A stretch of 64,000 nt of DNA from Nymphaea colorata (GCF_008831285.2 NC_045140.1:2149528-2213527), one strand, 5' to 3'. Shown: positions 26,351 through 37,504, numbered from the stretch's first letter. A program made the numbers and translations. The notes: generated from the sequence alone by a model not told the origin.

Positions 26351-26751
26351 AGAGATGTAAATATAGATATATTGATTTGGGTAGGATATGATCGAATGTT
26401 CTAAATAACAAAAATGAATATAAAAAAAATATTTAATTATTAAGAACGCAGATAGGATTCAGATTAATAAGACATTCGATCGGATTTTGGTTCATACATA
26501 AATATTTGATCGGATTGAGATTCAGATTTAGTATAGCCAATGTCCTTGTATTAAGAAAGTTAGCCAGATTCAATTTAAAATTAGTATTTGGATTCGGATG
26601 TGCATTTAAATAGTATATTTATATAGGATTTGGATTATGAAATTAGATTTTGAATTTGGATTTGGATATGACTCTTCTTCGTGAATAACAAAAAAAAGTA
26701 TATATATAGTTAAATGTACATATGATTTGAATATGATCCATTAACATCCCC
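26351..26751 (+). mobile_element. hAT-like TAGGGATGTCAAT repeat, copy A (diverged)
   Basis: The left end reads TAGAGATGTAAATATAG and the right end ATCCATTAACATCCCC, matching the family termini TAGGGATGTCAAT..ATTGACATCCCTA. The interior is degenerate GGATTCGGAT-like words, including ACATTCGATCGGATT, which is also found in the copy at 60.5 kb. Non-coding, old copy; no target-site duplication is evident. Confidence 0.6.
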
Positions 26752-27167
26752 ACCCAAAGCACAACTATAACCCTTTTAGATGGCTAGGAATTTAAATGGT
26801 TTGGACTCGGCTTGGATCCACCGTTTTTCGGATCAGAACTAGTCAGACCTCTCCTAGTCGAATTTGAATAAGGCTCAGACTTGACTTCTTGGATCCAAAT
26901 ATGAATCTAACAGCATAAGTCCGGATATTTCACGTAAACAGGTTAGCTCCTTGTCCATATAGTTCTTGGATTTGAATTCGAGAGCCAAAAAAGGCATACA
27001 GTATCTGAATGCAATTACTTCTTGAATATCCTTTTTCTTTTTACCACATGAATGTGGATTCATGAAGACAATAGAGCTTGCATGGTTTCAACCGGATTTG
27101 GCCTCAGTTTAAGCTTGAAATCGCTTGTTTCATTTGGCTGATTGAGTTTATTAACATGGGTGCCGGG

Positions 27168-27678
27168 TAGCGGTGAACACAAGCTGAGTCAAGCTCGAGT
27201 TTGGCTTGACTAATGAAACCTCGAGAATAGCTCGACGGAAGCAGCTTGAGCTCGACTCTACAATTATGAGTTAAGCTCAAGCTCAACTTGATTAAGGGTT
27301 GACAAACTCATTTGAATAGAATTGATATTTCATGTTACGTGTTCAGCTCGAACTCGACTTGAATAAGGCTAGACAAACTCGTTTGAATAGAATTGATATT
27401 CATGATTACATGTTGAACTCGAGTTCAACTCAATTAAGACTCGACAAACTCGAAAACTCGTTTGAATATATTGACTTGATTAAGGCTCGACAAACTCGAT
27501 TAAGGCTCGAGCTCGACTCGGCAGTTACGTGTTGAGCTCAAACTCAACTTGATTATTTAAATGAATTGACTCATGAACTCGAGCTCGACTTGTTAAGCAA
27601 ATGACTCGGCTCGAACTTGTTCACAAGCCGAGTTTTAACGAGTCGAGCTCGAGCAGCTCGACTCGTTGTTCACCCCTA
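27168..27678. mobile_element. hAT-like repeat built from GAGCTCGA words
   Basis: The left end is TAGCGGTGAACACAAGCTGA. The right end, reversed, is TAGGGGTGAACAACGAGTCG, so the termini are inverted repeats of the TAGGGGTG type. The flanks GTGCCGGG and GAACCGGG match at 6 of 8 positions, as expected for a decayed 8-bp hAT target duplication. The interior is many diverged GAGCTCGACTCG and GACAAACTCG words on both strands, with no transposase. Confidence 0.65.
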
Positions 27679-28381
27679 GAACCGGGTGCCTACACCTTTC
27701 ACGCCAATGGAAAGGAAGGGATGCACTAGTTAACGTGCGTTAGGCACCGAGCAGCCCTAGCCCTAGACTACAAGGGTAGAGGAAGGATGGACTTAGACTC
27801 TCACTTGGTCCGGGAGTGAGTTCATTATGAGTTCATTTTAAGCTTATAAATAAAGCTGGACAACAGCTTTACAATCGAAAACGTAAATTACTAGAATTGG
27901 CATTGTGTCAACGGTGTGCATTTATGTATGTCGTAATATATGCACCATAAAATAAATGGATCATGACTCAATATTCCTTAATAAATTATTGAAATGTCAT
28001 GGGCTGTATTCTTTTCAAGCTTTCTCCAAAGTTAGAACATTTGTTTATCTCTAAACTAAAATCTATGATGGTGTAATTTTGATATTTAGAAATCAAAATG
28101 TCGTTTCATTGTGCTCCCAATTCTCAAGGAAGCCACAGAATATATGAATTCTATAGTTTTTTAAAGTTGATAACAAACTTTTTGTATTTTGACAAATGTG
28201 GAGCATTCAAAAGCACTTTAAACTGTTGTTTCCTCATTGTTAAATATATGAAGTTCAATTAAAAATATTCAAATACTTTAGCTTTTAAAGTGAACTCTAA
28301 ATCAAAGTAGATGGAAATTAGAACATTTTTTTATATGCAATATAGACTTAGAAGAGTTGTTTGCACTTAATGGGAAAAGCA

Positions 28382-28383
<2 letters not shown>

Positions 28384-28462
<79 letters not shown>
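28384..28462. repeat. (TA)n microsatellite, about 78 bp
   Basis: Pure AT dinucleotide run lying 20 bp left of the 931-bp MITE. Confidence 0.97.
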
Positions 28463-28466
<4 letters not shown>

Positions 28467-28482
28467 TTTAGCATGTCATTAA

Positions 28483-29413
28483 GGTAGTGTTCAATGGCTG
28501 AAAATCTGGAATTGGAAATATATTTCTTGGAAAAATGGAATGAGAAAAATCTTTTTTGTTTTCAATTTTGATCTGTGCGCGTGATGACTGAGAAATAAAT
28601 TTCCAGAAATTTATTTCTTAGTTTGATGAAATAAAAATATATTTTCAGGTTTAAGGAAAGAAGGAAGCCAGGAGGAAGAAGGGAGGCAGAGGAAGAAGGG
28701 AAGGAGGGAGAATGAAGAAGTGAAGGAGGGAGGATCCAGGTTTAGGGAAAGAAGGGAGCGAGAGGGAGGAAAAAGGGAAGGAAGGAAGAGGAAGACTCTT
28801 ATTTTTTGACAGTAGATTAACAACAGCTACCTCTTTCCCTTTTTCCTCTCTTCTTCCTCCTCCCTCTTTCCCTTCTTCCTCCTTCGCTCCCTTCTTCCTC
28901 CTCCCTCTTTCCCTTCTTCCTCCTTCTTCTTCATCCCTCATTCCCTTCTTCATCCGCCTCCCTCTTCCCTCCTTCTCTTATTCCTCCTTCCCCTTCTTCC
29001 TCCGCCTCCCTCTCCATGCTGCCTCTTCCCTCCTTCCCTTCTTCCTCCTTCTTCCTCCTCCCTCTTTCCTTTTTTCCTCCGCCTCCCTTCTTCCCCCCTT
29101 ACTCCGTTCTTCCTCCTCCCTCTTTCCCTTCTTCTTCGGCCTCCCTTCTTTTTCCTCCCTCATTTTCTTTTTCCTCGGCCTCCTTTTCCCTCCTCCCTCG
29201 CTCCCTTCCCTTCTTCCTCCCAACAGTAAAAAAAGAAAAAAAATCGAAAAAGTTATTCTACTTTTTTGGGTGAAATTTTTTCCAGAAATATATTTATGTT
29301 TCCAACTTCAACGTTCCAAAAAAAATTCCTGCGTTTGTTAAAGATGAAAACTTTTGAAAATTTGAAAAATATTTCATGTACTACAGAAAATTTTTGGCCC
29401 ATCAAACACTACC
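28483..29413. mobile_element. PIF/Harbinger-type MITE with purine/pyrimidine arms, 931 bp
   Basis: Terminal inverted repeats GGTAGTGTTCAATGG (left) and CCCATCAAACACTACC (right) are flanked by the 3-bp direct repeat TAA (28480-28482 and 29414-29416), the TTA/TAA signature of PIF/Harbinger. The inside holds a purine-rich block (about 28654-28796) and a longer pyrimidine-rich block (about 28830-29220), which are roughly reverse complements. All reading frames here are Lys/Glu/Arg or Ser/Pro/Phe low complexity and not genes. Confidence 0.8.
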
Positions 29414-29427
29414 TAAGTGCTTATTAC

Positions 29428-29918
29428 GAGTTTCAAATAAGGGTCGACATCGAATGGAACACCCGATAGGTATGAAGTTGACGATCTGGTCTGGCCTGAT
29501 AACTATGTGAATGGAGCTTGAGCTGCCAGAAAGGTCTTCGAGCTGATTCGAATCCGACTTTGTTGAGCCTCAGGTACCCAGCCCTAACGATAACCAAGCA
29601 AAATTGAGGAATTCAACCATCCAGTGGAATGTCAGAGTTACTCTTAGCATGTCACACCAAGTGCTCTTTTCAAAAATCTTGATGCATTGTCGAAGATTTA
29701 TCATATATTAGAAAATGAAATATTAAGACTTTCAAATAAGAATAGACATCAAACGAAACACCATGAAGTTGACGGTTAAGCTGACATAAAAACTAAGTGA
29801 CTGAGGATTGAACTGCCAACAAAATCTTTGTGCCCGACTTTGTAAAGCTTCGGGGTGCTCAACCCTAATGATAACACAGAAAAATTGAGGAATTCAGCCA
29901 TGAGTAAAGCGTTAGCGG
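29428..29918. repeat. Diverged tandem duplication, period about 300 bp
   Basis: 29428-29647 and 29728-29918 share ordered blocks: TTTCAAATAAG, GACATC, ATGAAGTTGACG, GAGCTGCC or GAACTGCC, CCGACTTTGT, AACCCTAA or AGCCCTAA, and AAAATTGAGGAATTCA. No coding content. Confidence 0.75.
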
Positions 29919-30506
29919 AAAGAGTTTTAATGTTTTCTTTTGGATAGAAAAGAAGAAAAAAAATTATTAAAAAAAACTTAGTTCGACTCGTTATAGAGGC
30001 TTCCAATTTTTTTTTTTTTCTTGCCTGCGTCCTACTGCTCTCAAATCAAAGCCGCAAACAAGATTCAATTGGTTGTTAAAAAATTTATATTCTTCTAAGT
30101 TTTTGAATTTAAAAATAAAAGTCAGATAAAGAAATTAGTAGGTGCTAGAGAAATAATAATAATGAACAATGGGCCTCCAAAGAAAAAAAATTGTGTGAAC
30201 TAAAAATACATGACAAAACAACCCTATTATATTTTTTCAGAATCCAAGTGTCTAACACCTACTAATATATAGTTATATCTCTCTCGTATATAAATTGGCA
30301 GGTACAAGATGCTCATAATAACATCAGTACACCAAAATGAAAATTTATACACAGTATGGGTATTAAAGTTGTAGTTTATATTTTTTATAATAACATTGTA
30401 GATATATATAATAAGATCACCAAGACAACATGTTTGTGTTAAAATATATGATATTGTCCAACAGGTCGATTCAAAAAACTCATGATATAAAATCAAAATG
30501 CTAACT

Positions 30507-30770
30507 AGCCGATGAATGCGATGCTTGTGGAGGAGGATTGGGGGTGGGGCTGAGGGCGAGGGCCGGCGAGGGAGGAATGGTCGGAAGGAAGGAGATAGAG
30601 AGGTGCGTCAGAGAGGTCATGGCGGACGGCGGTGAGAAGGGGCGGCAGATTTGGAGTCGAGTGCAGAAATGGAAGGAAGTGATAAGCTAAGGACAGCAGC
30701 AGACAAGGGAGGTTCCAGTGACAGGAACTTGAAGGGAGTAAATGGAGGGGACGTTGATTGATGTCCTTGC
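30507..30770 (+). pseudogene. UGT relic: 3' end of a UGT74-like gene
   Basis: It is nearly identical to 39551-39780 of the intact UGT, starting at AGCCGATGAATGCGATG just after the PSPG box. The 5' three quarters of the gene, including the catalytic His and PSPG box, is missing. A G run has 5 bases instead of 6, which shifts the frame into TGA. A short insertion gives GATAAGCTAAGG, adding another stop. About 90 bp spanning the normal stop codon is deleted. Matching continues downstream into the old 3' flank. It is not functional and marks an earlier tandem UGT copy. Confidence 0.9.
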
Positions 30771-31264
30771 TGATTCAAATTTAAATACCTTTCTGTGCTT
30801 GGAATTCACTTGGATCCATTCATGACACTCGATCATCTTTTTCAAGCGTTTGATTCTTTAATCATGTATGCGGTTGCTCCAAACAATCTAATAATACGCT
30901 GAAGAAATTTCTCCAGTCACTTGTCCCATGAGCTCCTTTTTCTTTGTTAGAAGTTTGTCCAATTAGGGTGGTTACTCTGGATTTAAAATCTGTAGATCTA
31001 ACTTACATATGACGTGACATGACTTTGTTGATCTAGTAAAAGATTCATAGTAGAATGAAGAATCAATGGGTCAACAAAATAAGGATTTTAATTTTAACGT
31101 AAGATCCACACTTAAGATCATTATTTTTGCATTGAAAAAAGATTGGATTTAAGATCAAAAGTGAGAGATCAAATCTTAAATAAATAATTCTCAAATCCTG
31201 AGGATCCCAAATTGTCAAACGCCCATTGGATGTGGGAGTCAAAAAACATTAATATAAGAAATCT

Positions 31265-31998
31265 TAAATTTGAGGGGTACAATATGTATTAGACAAATTA
31301 AACTATGTGGTAAAATTAGTATGCAGAACTAGTTATGTACGATGTCCCATGTATGTAACGAGCATACGTCAGGTGTGGGTCCTATTAGTAATAGGCATAT
31401 TTACTTTCATACCTAAACATTATATATGCATGTGTGTGGGATAACAAATAAGTATAAGTTAACGTTTATGAAATAACAAATGAGATAATGGACGAACCGG
31501 TGTATAAGATAATGCTAAATATAAGTATAAGATAATGTTTATGAGATAATAAAAGATTTATGAGATAATGAGATAACATATAAATATATGAGCTAACGTT
31601 ATAAACATAAGTATGAGATAATGTTTATCAGATAATAAAATATTTATGAGATTACAGGCAAATGTATGAGATAACACTAAATATGAGATAACAAGATAAC
31701 CTCATACCTATGAGGTAATGAAATGATACTATGAGCGTAGTAAAGAAATGAAATTTTATTTTTTACTATTTCAAGAGGTAACATATATAAACTTGCCAAT
31801 TTTATTTTTATCGAATACCTAAATTTTTTTTTGTTCCTACAAAAAATGAAATGTGATACGTAAGAATGACATATATGACCAGCTTCGACTAATATAAACA
31901 TAAATCAAATTATTTGGGTCCCTGGGCAATCGTATGCACAATCGCAGGCACACCTTAAAAATTCCTGCTTAATAACGAGTGACAAAATTGACCATTGT
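31265..31998 (+). mobile_element. GAGATAAT-rich element, copy 1
   Basis: Dense ATGAGATAATG and TATGAGATAACA words fill about 31440-31720, followed by TTTTTTACTATTTCAAGAGG. The same order appears inverted at 34645-35275. This block has no counterpart between the matching anchors at about 40412 and 40418 in the other duplicate, so it is an insertion of roughly 0.7 kb. Borders are approximate. No protein coding seen. Superfamily unknown. Confidence 0.6.
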
Positions 31999-32220
31999 GG
32001 AGGGCAAAGCAAGTTTGAAGCTTTGTATATGACCTTCCAACGAGTGACAGTATGCCTAGTTATCCATGCTACGTACTTTGGCCAATAAGTCATTCATTTT
32101 CTACATACTTTTCGTAATAAAGGACGGGACCAATTGTATTTGTGTTCGTGGTTCTTAATAATTCATTTATTTATGTGTTGCCTGCCCTATAATTATTTGC
32201 TTGTGCTCTTTTTTTTTGAG

Positions 32221-34272
32221 ATTTTTTTTTACCGTGTTTGAGATTTTTTTTTTGGGGGGAACGAGTACTCCTTGGCGTGAAATTTCTGACTCGTGCCGTC
32301 CGAAATTTTTTGTGCTTTGTCAGAATGGTACTTTTTCCCCAACTTTTTTTTCAGGCACTTCATTTTCTCTGTCAAGACTGGACTACTGATTAGTTTTATT
32401 TGGTTTTTGGGAGAGCCCATTCTGTGTCTCTCCCACTCTGTGCTGAATTATGCATATATATATTCCTAATTTTATTAGAAGTTGGAAATTTTCTGTTTTT
32501 AAAGTTGAGGGTTGTTTTCTTTAAAGGGACATTTAATCTGTTCAAAATTATAAAATTTTAGAGTCACAATGCTTATTTTTTAAGAAATTAAAATGGTTAA
32601 AAAGAAGAGTATTTTGTTTTTGAAATTAGGAAAGTGAAACCTTGGATTATTTTGATTTCATTCCAGTTTGAAGAAGAATTATGATCATAAAATTTCCAGT
32701 CTTGAATCAATATTTTAAACCATCAAACACCGTCTTCAAGGTTTTTTTTTTTTTTTAAAAAAAGTCACTTTAAGATAGGCGTTTTATATAGTGTTTTGGA
32801 ATAGATTGGTTTATATTAACTTCTAGGTTTGATCACCTCAAGGTGTTTTTTTTTTTTTTTTTTTTTTGCTGTTTTGAATGGTGAGTGCGCCACACTTAGT
32901 TGGCAGCTGTTCTTTACCTAAGTCTTAAAATGGTTCTAAACTCCAAAAATAGTAGAAAGGAGGATAGGATTTTGGGTCCTTCATGGTCACCGGTGGGTTT
33001 TTCTTGCTGAGCATAGTTACAACTTATGACAAGCTATATATTAGCTACAAAACTACAATCTGGATCGACTTGCAGGAAGCTCTCGAACTAAGTCATTGGA
33101 CTCTTTTATTTTACAGCCGCACCCGAGTCGCATCGAGTCGGGTGCGCACCGGACATGGGTGCGGCTCTGACTCACACCCGAACCCAATTAAAATGTCATA
33201 TTACTACTTATATAATATAAGTTGTTCTAATATTTTCCTTTGCAATACAATTATTCAAGTATGTTATATACATTAATAAATAAATTATAATAATAATATA
33301 TACATGTTTATGCTGTTATATATATATAATAAATAATAATAATAAAATATCATCACCGCACCGCCGCACCTAAATTTTTTGGGATGTGCCGCTCCGACAC
33401 CCCCACCGGCAATCTCACCCCGCATTCTCGTGACATAGCTCTCGAATCCTCGGTATTTGATGAGTGAAACACACCTTAATCCATTTTTTATTTAGGCAAA
33501 AAGGGGTTCCAATATTTTTTGCCACTGAATTTCAGCATATAATAATCTGCATGGCAGCTTGACACGTACAAAAGGGAGTACCATGAATAACAAAATTACA
33601 TTATGTAATGCATGTTTTATATTGCTATCTGCCTCTTAAACTGTCACTAATGCTTCTATTGCAATTGTTTTAAACGATCGACAGTCAAATCTTAACCATA
33701 CGATAGATTTGAACCCCCTCTCTCTCTCTCTCACAGACGCAAACACACACACACACACACACGAGATGTTCCTCAAGAATCTAACTTCTCACACACCTCA
33801 CCTGATACATTGCATTGCATCAGGCTGCATGAATGAGAAGTGGGATGGCTGGTTCATTCTTAGCCATCTGATATATTAGAACTCCCATATATATTATTTT
33901 GTGCCAATGGAAACTGCTGGGTATTTAGTACTGAGTACTTTTTTGGTGGAATTTTTGTCCACCTTTTGTTTATCTCATTTGTTTGATTTCATGGAACTCT
34001 TGTTCCAGGCATTGTGAAGTTGGCATGCAAATAAGTTTTCCCATGGCATTAATATAGTTCCACCTACTTAGGTGGAACTTTAATGTTGGTACTAAAATTT
34101 CATTAATGGCTTCAAAACTCTTGGCACTGAAGTTTTGTATTTATCTGCAGCTAGAACTGTCCGCTGAATTTGAATTAAAGTTTCAGCTCTACAGTAAAGG
34201 TTCATATATTTGAACAAGCCCTTGATCCAGCAGAGTCTTCAAGATCATAGTGCACATTCTTTACATCTCTTA
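32221..34272. other. Gene-free DNA inside duplication copy 1
   Basis: AT-rich sequence with long T runs, a repeat with (C)GGGTGCG words near 33115-33180 and its inverse near 33355-33415, and a (CT)n/(AC)n patch at 33718-33762. The CGGGTGC words in opposite orientation about 250 bp apart look like a small decayed inverted-repeat element. Nothing coding. Confidence 0.5.
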
Positions 34273-34564
34273 CACCCTGTTTGGTTGGAGGGAAAATGAG
34301 GGAAAGTGAGGGAGGGAAAGGAAAGGAAAGGGAAGAGAAAATAATGAAATGCTCAACCCCTCCCTTTTCTTTCCTTTCATTATCAATCTCTTCAATTTTG
34401 GAGGATTGGATTTACACTACACTCTCCTTTCAGTTTCCTCTTTTTCATTTTCCTTCTCTTGCAGTCAAACAACTTTTTTCATCATTTCCTTCCTTTTTAA
34501 TTAGTCAACCAAACAAAGGAATGATTGCTCAATCCCTCTCCTTTTCCCTCCAACCAAACCGGCG
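34273..34564. mobile_element. PIF/Harbinger-type (Tourist-like) MITE, 292 bp
   Basis: Terminal inverted repeats CACCCTGTTTGGTTGGAGGG and CCCTCCAACCAAACCGGCG are flanked by TTA on both sides (34270-34272 and 34565-34567). The interior is purine rich on the left and pyrimidine rich on the right. The 95-residue open frame across it is not a gene. Confidence 0.88.
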
Positions 34565-34644
34565 TTAGCGAAACAACAGCTTTGTTCACGTGTTTCAAGG
34601 CCCTTCCATTTCTTCATTCCTTTTGTCTTGAGCAGCGAAGCTGG

Positions 34645-35275
34645 TGATATACGCTGTCCTTATGTATGTAATTGTATGTGTTATTCTAATAATGACAAAA
34701 AATATCTAGAATTAATAAAAAAACTTTTTATAGGAAAAGAAAATCCACAAGAAAAAAAAGATTCGACGATTCGATAAATGTAAAATTTATCAGTTCGTAT
34801 ATACAAGTCGTTGTGATCAATATATCTCTTTAAATAGTAAAAAAATGTTTTCACTTTTTTGCCCCTCTCATAGCATTATCTCATTATCTCATAAGTATTC
34901 TATTATCTCATAAACATTATCTCATATGTCTGTTCAATATCTCATTATCTGATAAATATTTTATTATCTCATCAACATTTTCTCATACTTATGTTTAACG
35001 TTAATACATACATTGGTCTTTTATCGCATTATCTCATAAGTCTTTTGTTATCTCATCAACATTTTCTTATATTTATGTTTAATGTTATCTTATACATCCG
35101 TACATTCGTTATATCATTATCTCATAAATCTTTTATTATCTCATAAATATTATCTCACACTTATTTGTTATTTTATATTTATTTATTATCTTACATACAT
35201 GCATATATAATATTTGAATATTTAACGTACACTGGTTACATTACATACACATACAAAAACTCTATCCTAAGTAAT
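34645..35275 (-). mobile_element. GAGATAAT-rich element, copy 2 (inverted)
   Basis: It is filled with CATTATCTCATTATCTCATAA words, the reverse complement of copy 1, preceded by TAAATAGTAAAAAAATG. In the paralogous DNA the sequence passes directly from TTCCTTTTGTCCTGAGAAAG to GGCATTCCAGGCAAGAAGC (42712-42755), an empty site. This brackets the insertion to about 630 bp. Confidence 0.65.
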
Positions 35276-35281
35276 ATTCCA

Positions 35282-35650
35282 AGGCAAGAAGCAACACATT
35301 TTTAACGCTGCCACCTTCTCCTCTTTTCTCAGCCTCATGACGGTCCGAACATCAAAACCAAGATGTTTCCATGTCAGCCAGGAAATGATCTGCTGGAAGG
35401 GAACCGATCGATCTCCTTAGAGATAGGAAGAGAGAGTAATGGTGTTCTGTTGATCACCTTGGTCGCTTAGCACGACTATGGCCTTTTTTGTGCGGGAACC
35501 AACAGTGTTTTTTCAACTGGCTATTACATGCCCCATAGAAGAAGAGATCTTGAAAGAAAAAGAATAACGTGTTCGATTTGTTCAAGATCTGTGGTGTTTT
35601 TAGATTTGGGGACCTACTATATCTTTGCGACAATGAAACTATAATCACAA
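35282..35650. repeat. Dispersed repeat GGCAAGAAGCAACACAT, copy 1
   Basis: Shares GGAACCGATCGATCTCCTTA, GAGAGAGTAA, GTGCGGGAACCAACAG and ATCTTTGCGACAAT blocks with 42742-43075. A shorter relative at about 44960-45140 has GTGGTCGGTTTCCACGAGTA and GACCAACAACAC. The minus-strand frames (SQRYSRSPNLKTPQI and SQRYCQSPNRKTRQI) are alike, but I recognise no protein and each is broken quickly. Confidence 0.7.
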
Positions 35651-36885
35651 AAACTTTTCCTGCTTTTAAACAATGAGTGAGCTTGATAGAAAAAAATACA
35701 GTATTTTTTTAAAATTTAAAACTAAAAATAAGGGAAATATAATACATGAAAGATTAATAATACAAAAATAAAAAAATAAGCAGATTTGAGACAAATAAAA
35801 ATTGAAAAATAAAAAAACAATTTGGCATTAAAAAATGTGAAAAAATGTATAAAAGGAAAAAACACTAAAAAACTTGTTTTTTGTGTTTTTTTTCAATTTA
35901 ACATTTTTTTCAAAAAAATGGTTTTTTTAAGTTCTAAATGGCTAATTTATTTAGACTATGAATGAAGTATCACCATTATATAAATAAATATAAAAGTGAC
36001 CAACAGCGCTTTAATGGGGCAACTAAAAATAGAATATGTTGTGTATTTCAAATGCGCGTATCCATTTAACGCTCATAGTGAATCCCGATAGCACTGACAA
36101 GACTTTATGGGGAGATCTGTGATCTGAGGATTTAAGATCATACCTTCTCCCATCTTACCTTAAATATGAAGTTTTGGCTACATATCGAGGATATCAAATT
36201 TTTATTTTTATAAAATCTCAAATTTAGTTCTTGTTTACATCATAAGCCGTATATAAAAGAGATTTCATATCAGGCTTGAACTTGAGACACGAAACTATCA
36301 AACAAGCTCTAAGAATTAGCAATTGACAAGCAATCTGATGGACTTTTTATTGGACATCCGACGAACGCAGCCCATACATAACGCAATAAAATTGTGGAAT
36401 TTGGATAGGAATGTTTAAGTCATCGAGTCCACTCGGACCTTGGTTGGACTCGAGTTGAGTTAGAGCTTAACTAATAACTCGTGTTTATAAATGAATCGAG
36501 TTCGAGTTGGATGGCATGATAACTCGTGTTTATAAATGAGTCGAGTTCCAGTTGGATGACCCGGGCTCTATTAAACTCATTTAACATTAATACTTACTTT
36601 TGTAATTTCAAAAACTTAAAACGACGACAGCTTATTGACTAGCTGCTCTAGATTTACTCGAATTCGAAGTGGAAACCGGCCTTCAGTCAGTTCACAATCT
36701 CATCATCTCTGACGCCAGCATCTACGAAATATAAAGCTGCCCAACGTGAGTCATGTAACGGAACAAAATAGTGTCGGCTTGTTCTCAACTCAATGGTATT
36801 CACTTATATTTTGACCGACGTTCTCATGGTAAATTTGTGGTATGTTTATTTACATGTATATCTATATAAAGGAAAATTGAATTGT
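35651..36885. other. Gene-free AT-rich DNA
   Basis: A- and T-rich runs to about 35935, then unique-looking sequence. A stretch near 36430-36590 has degenerate CTCGAGTTGAGTT and GAGTCGAGTTC words, probably a fragment of the GAGCTCGA repeat family. No gene. Confidence 0.5.
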
Positions 36886-36889
36886 TACT

Positions 36890-37087
36890 TTGGTTTTGTA
36901 GAGTTATTCAGTCATCTAACCATGACGAACGATTAAGAGAAAAATAATGACAAAAAAGTGATGGGTATTTTTGTCGTCTATTATTAATTTACATTTATTT
37001 CTCATTTTTTTCAATCATCTATTTGTTTTAGATGGATCATCCTGTTTAGATAGATGAGTGATTCTTGATAGCTAAAGTCATCATTCA

Positions 37088-37157
<70 letters not shown>
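36890..37157. mobile_element. Microsatellite-ended MITE, copy 2
   Basis: The AT-rich core (AAAAATAATGACAAAAAAG, TTTTTCAATCATCTATTTG) parallels the core of the element at 15752-16079. It ends on the right in a 68-bp (TA)n run (37090-37157). The left border is approximate, near ACATGTATATCTATATAAAG. Confidence 0.5.
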
Positions 37158-37163
<6 letters not shown>

Positions 37164-37503
37164 GAGAGAAAATATATTTTCTTGCAACCTCAGCCCAAGA
37201 CTGTTTTCAGCCGGTTTGGAACGTCCAGCCAGTTTGGAACGCCCATGTGGTATTGTTTATATTGTTCTTTATTCTTTTTAGCAATTAAGTGTGTCTAGCA
37301 CTTATTATTATAGATGCTAAACAAACTTACTATTATAGATGCTAAACAAACTTAAAATGCTAGAACAATATAAATAATGAGTGCTAGACACACTTAAATG
37401 CTAAAAGAATAAAGAACAATGTAAACAATACCACATGGACGTTCCAAACCGGCTGAAAACAATGCTGGGCCGAGGTTGTATGCAAGAAAAGATATTTCCT
37501 CTA
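37158..37503. mobile_element. Foldback element with arms of about 150 bp
   Basis: Left arm 37165-37312 and right arm about 37378-37497 are inverted copies: TTTTCTTGCAACCTCAGCCC against GGGCCGAGGTTGTATGCAAG, then TTTTCAGCCGGTTTGGAACG, CATGTGGTATTGTTTA, TTCTTTATTCTTTTTAGCA and AAGTGTGTCTAGCACT, each mirrored on the right. The left arm contains a 17-bp internal repeat (AGCCAGTTTGGAACGCC). The loop holds a 24-bp tandem repeat ending GATGCTAAACAAACTTA. Non-coding; a transcript would fold into a long hairpin. Confidence 0.85.
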
Positions 37504-37504
37504 T

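Larger units (their letters stand above)
26300..30506. other. Repeat-filled intergenic region upstream of PPR gene
   Basis: No gene. It contains two hAT-like repeats (26351-26751 and 27168-27678), a 78-bp (TA)n, a 931-bp MITE with purine and pyrimidine tracts (28483-29413), and a diverged tandem duplication (29428-29918). Open frames here come from low-complexity purine or pyrimidine runs. Confidence 0.7.
30507..35650 (+). repeat. Segmental duplication, copy 1 (UGT relic plus downstream DNA)
   Basis: Ordered homology to 39551-43075: the UGT 3' end; 3' flank words such as TTGGAATTCACTTG and TTCATGACACTCGATCATCT; GCAAAGCAAGTTTGAAGC at 32006 (partner near 40422); TTCCTTTTGTCTTGAGC at 34617 (partner 42712); and GGCAAGAAGCAACACAT at 35282 (partner 42742). 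Between these anchors copy 1 is enlarged by later insertions, including two GAGATAAT elements and a PIF-type MITE. Confidence 0.75.

Noticed and set aside
28651-29273. Several open frames of 70-100 codons on both strands
   Set aside because: They are translations of polypurine/polypyrimidine tracts inside a MITE and have no protein-like composition.
34281-34568. 95-codon frame
   Set aside because: It coincides with the Tourist-like MITE, including its terminal inverted repeats.
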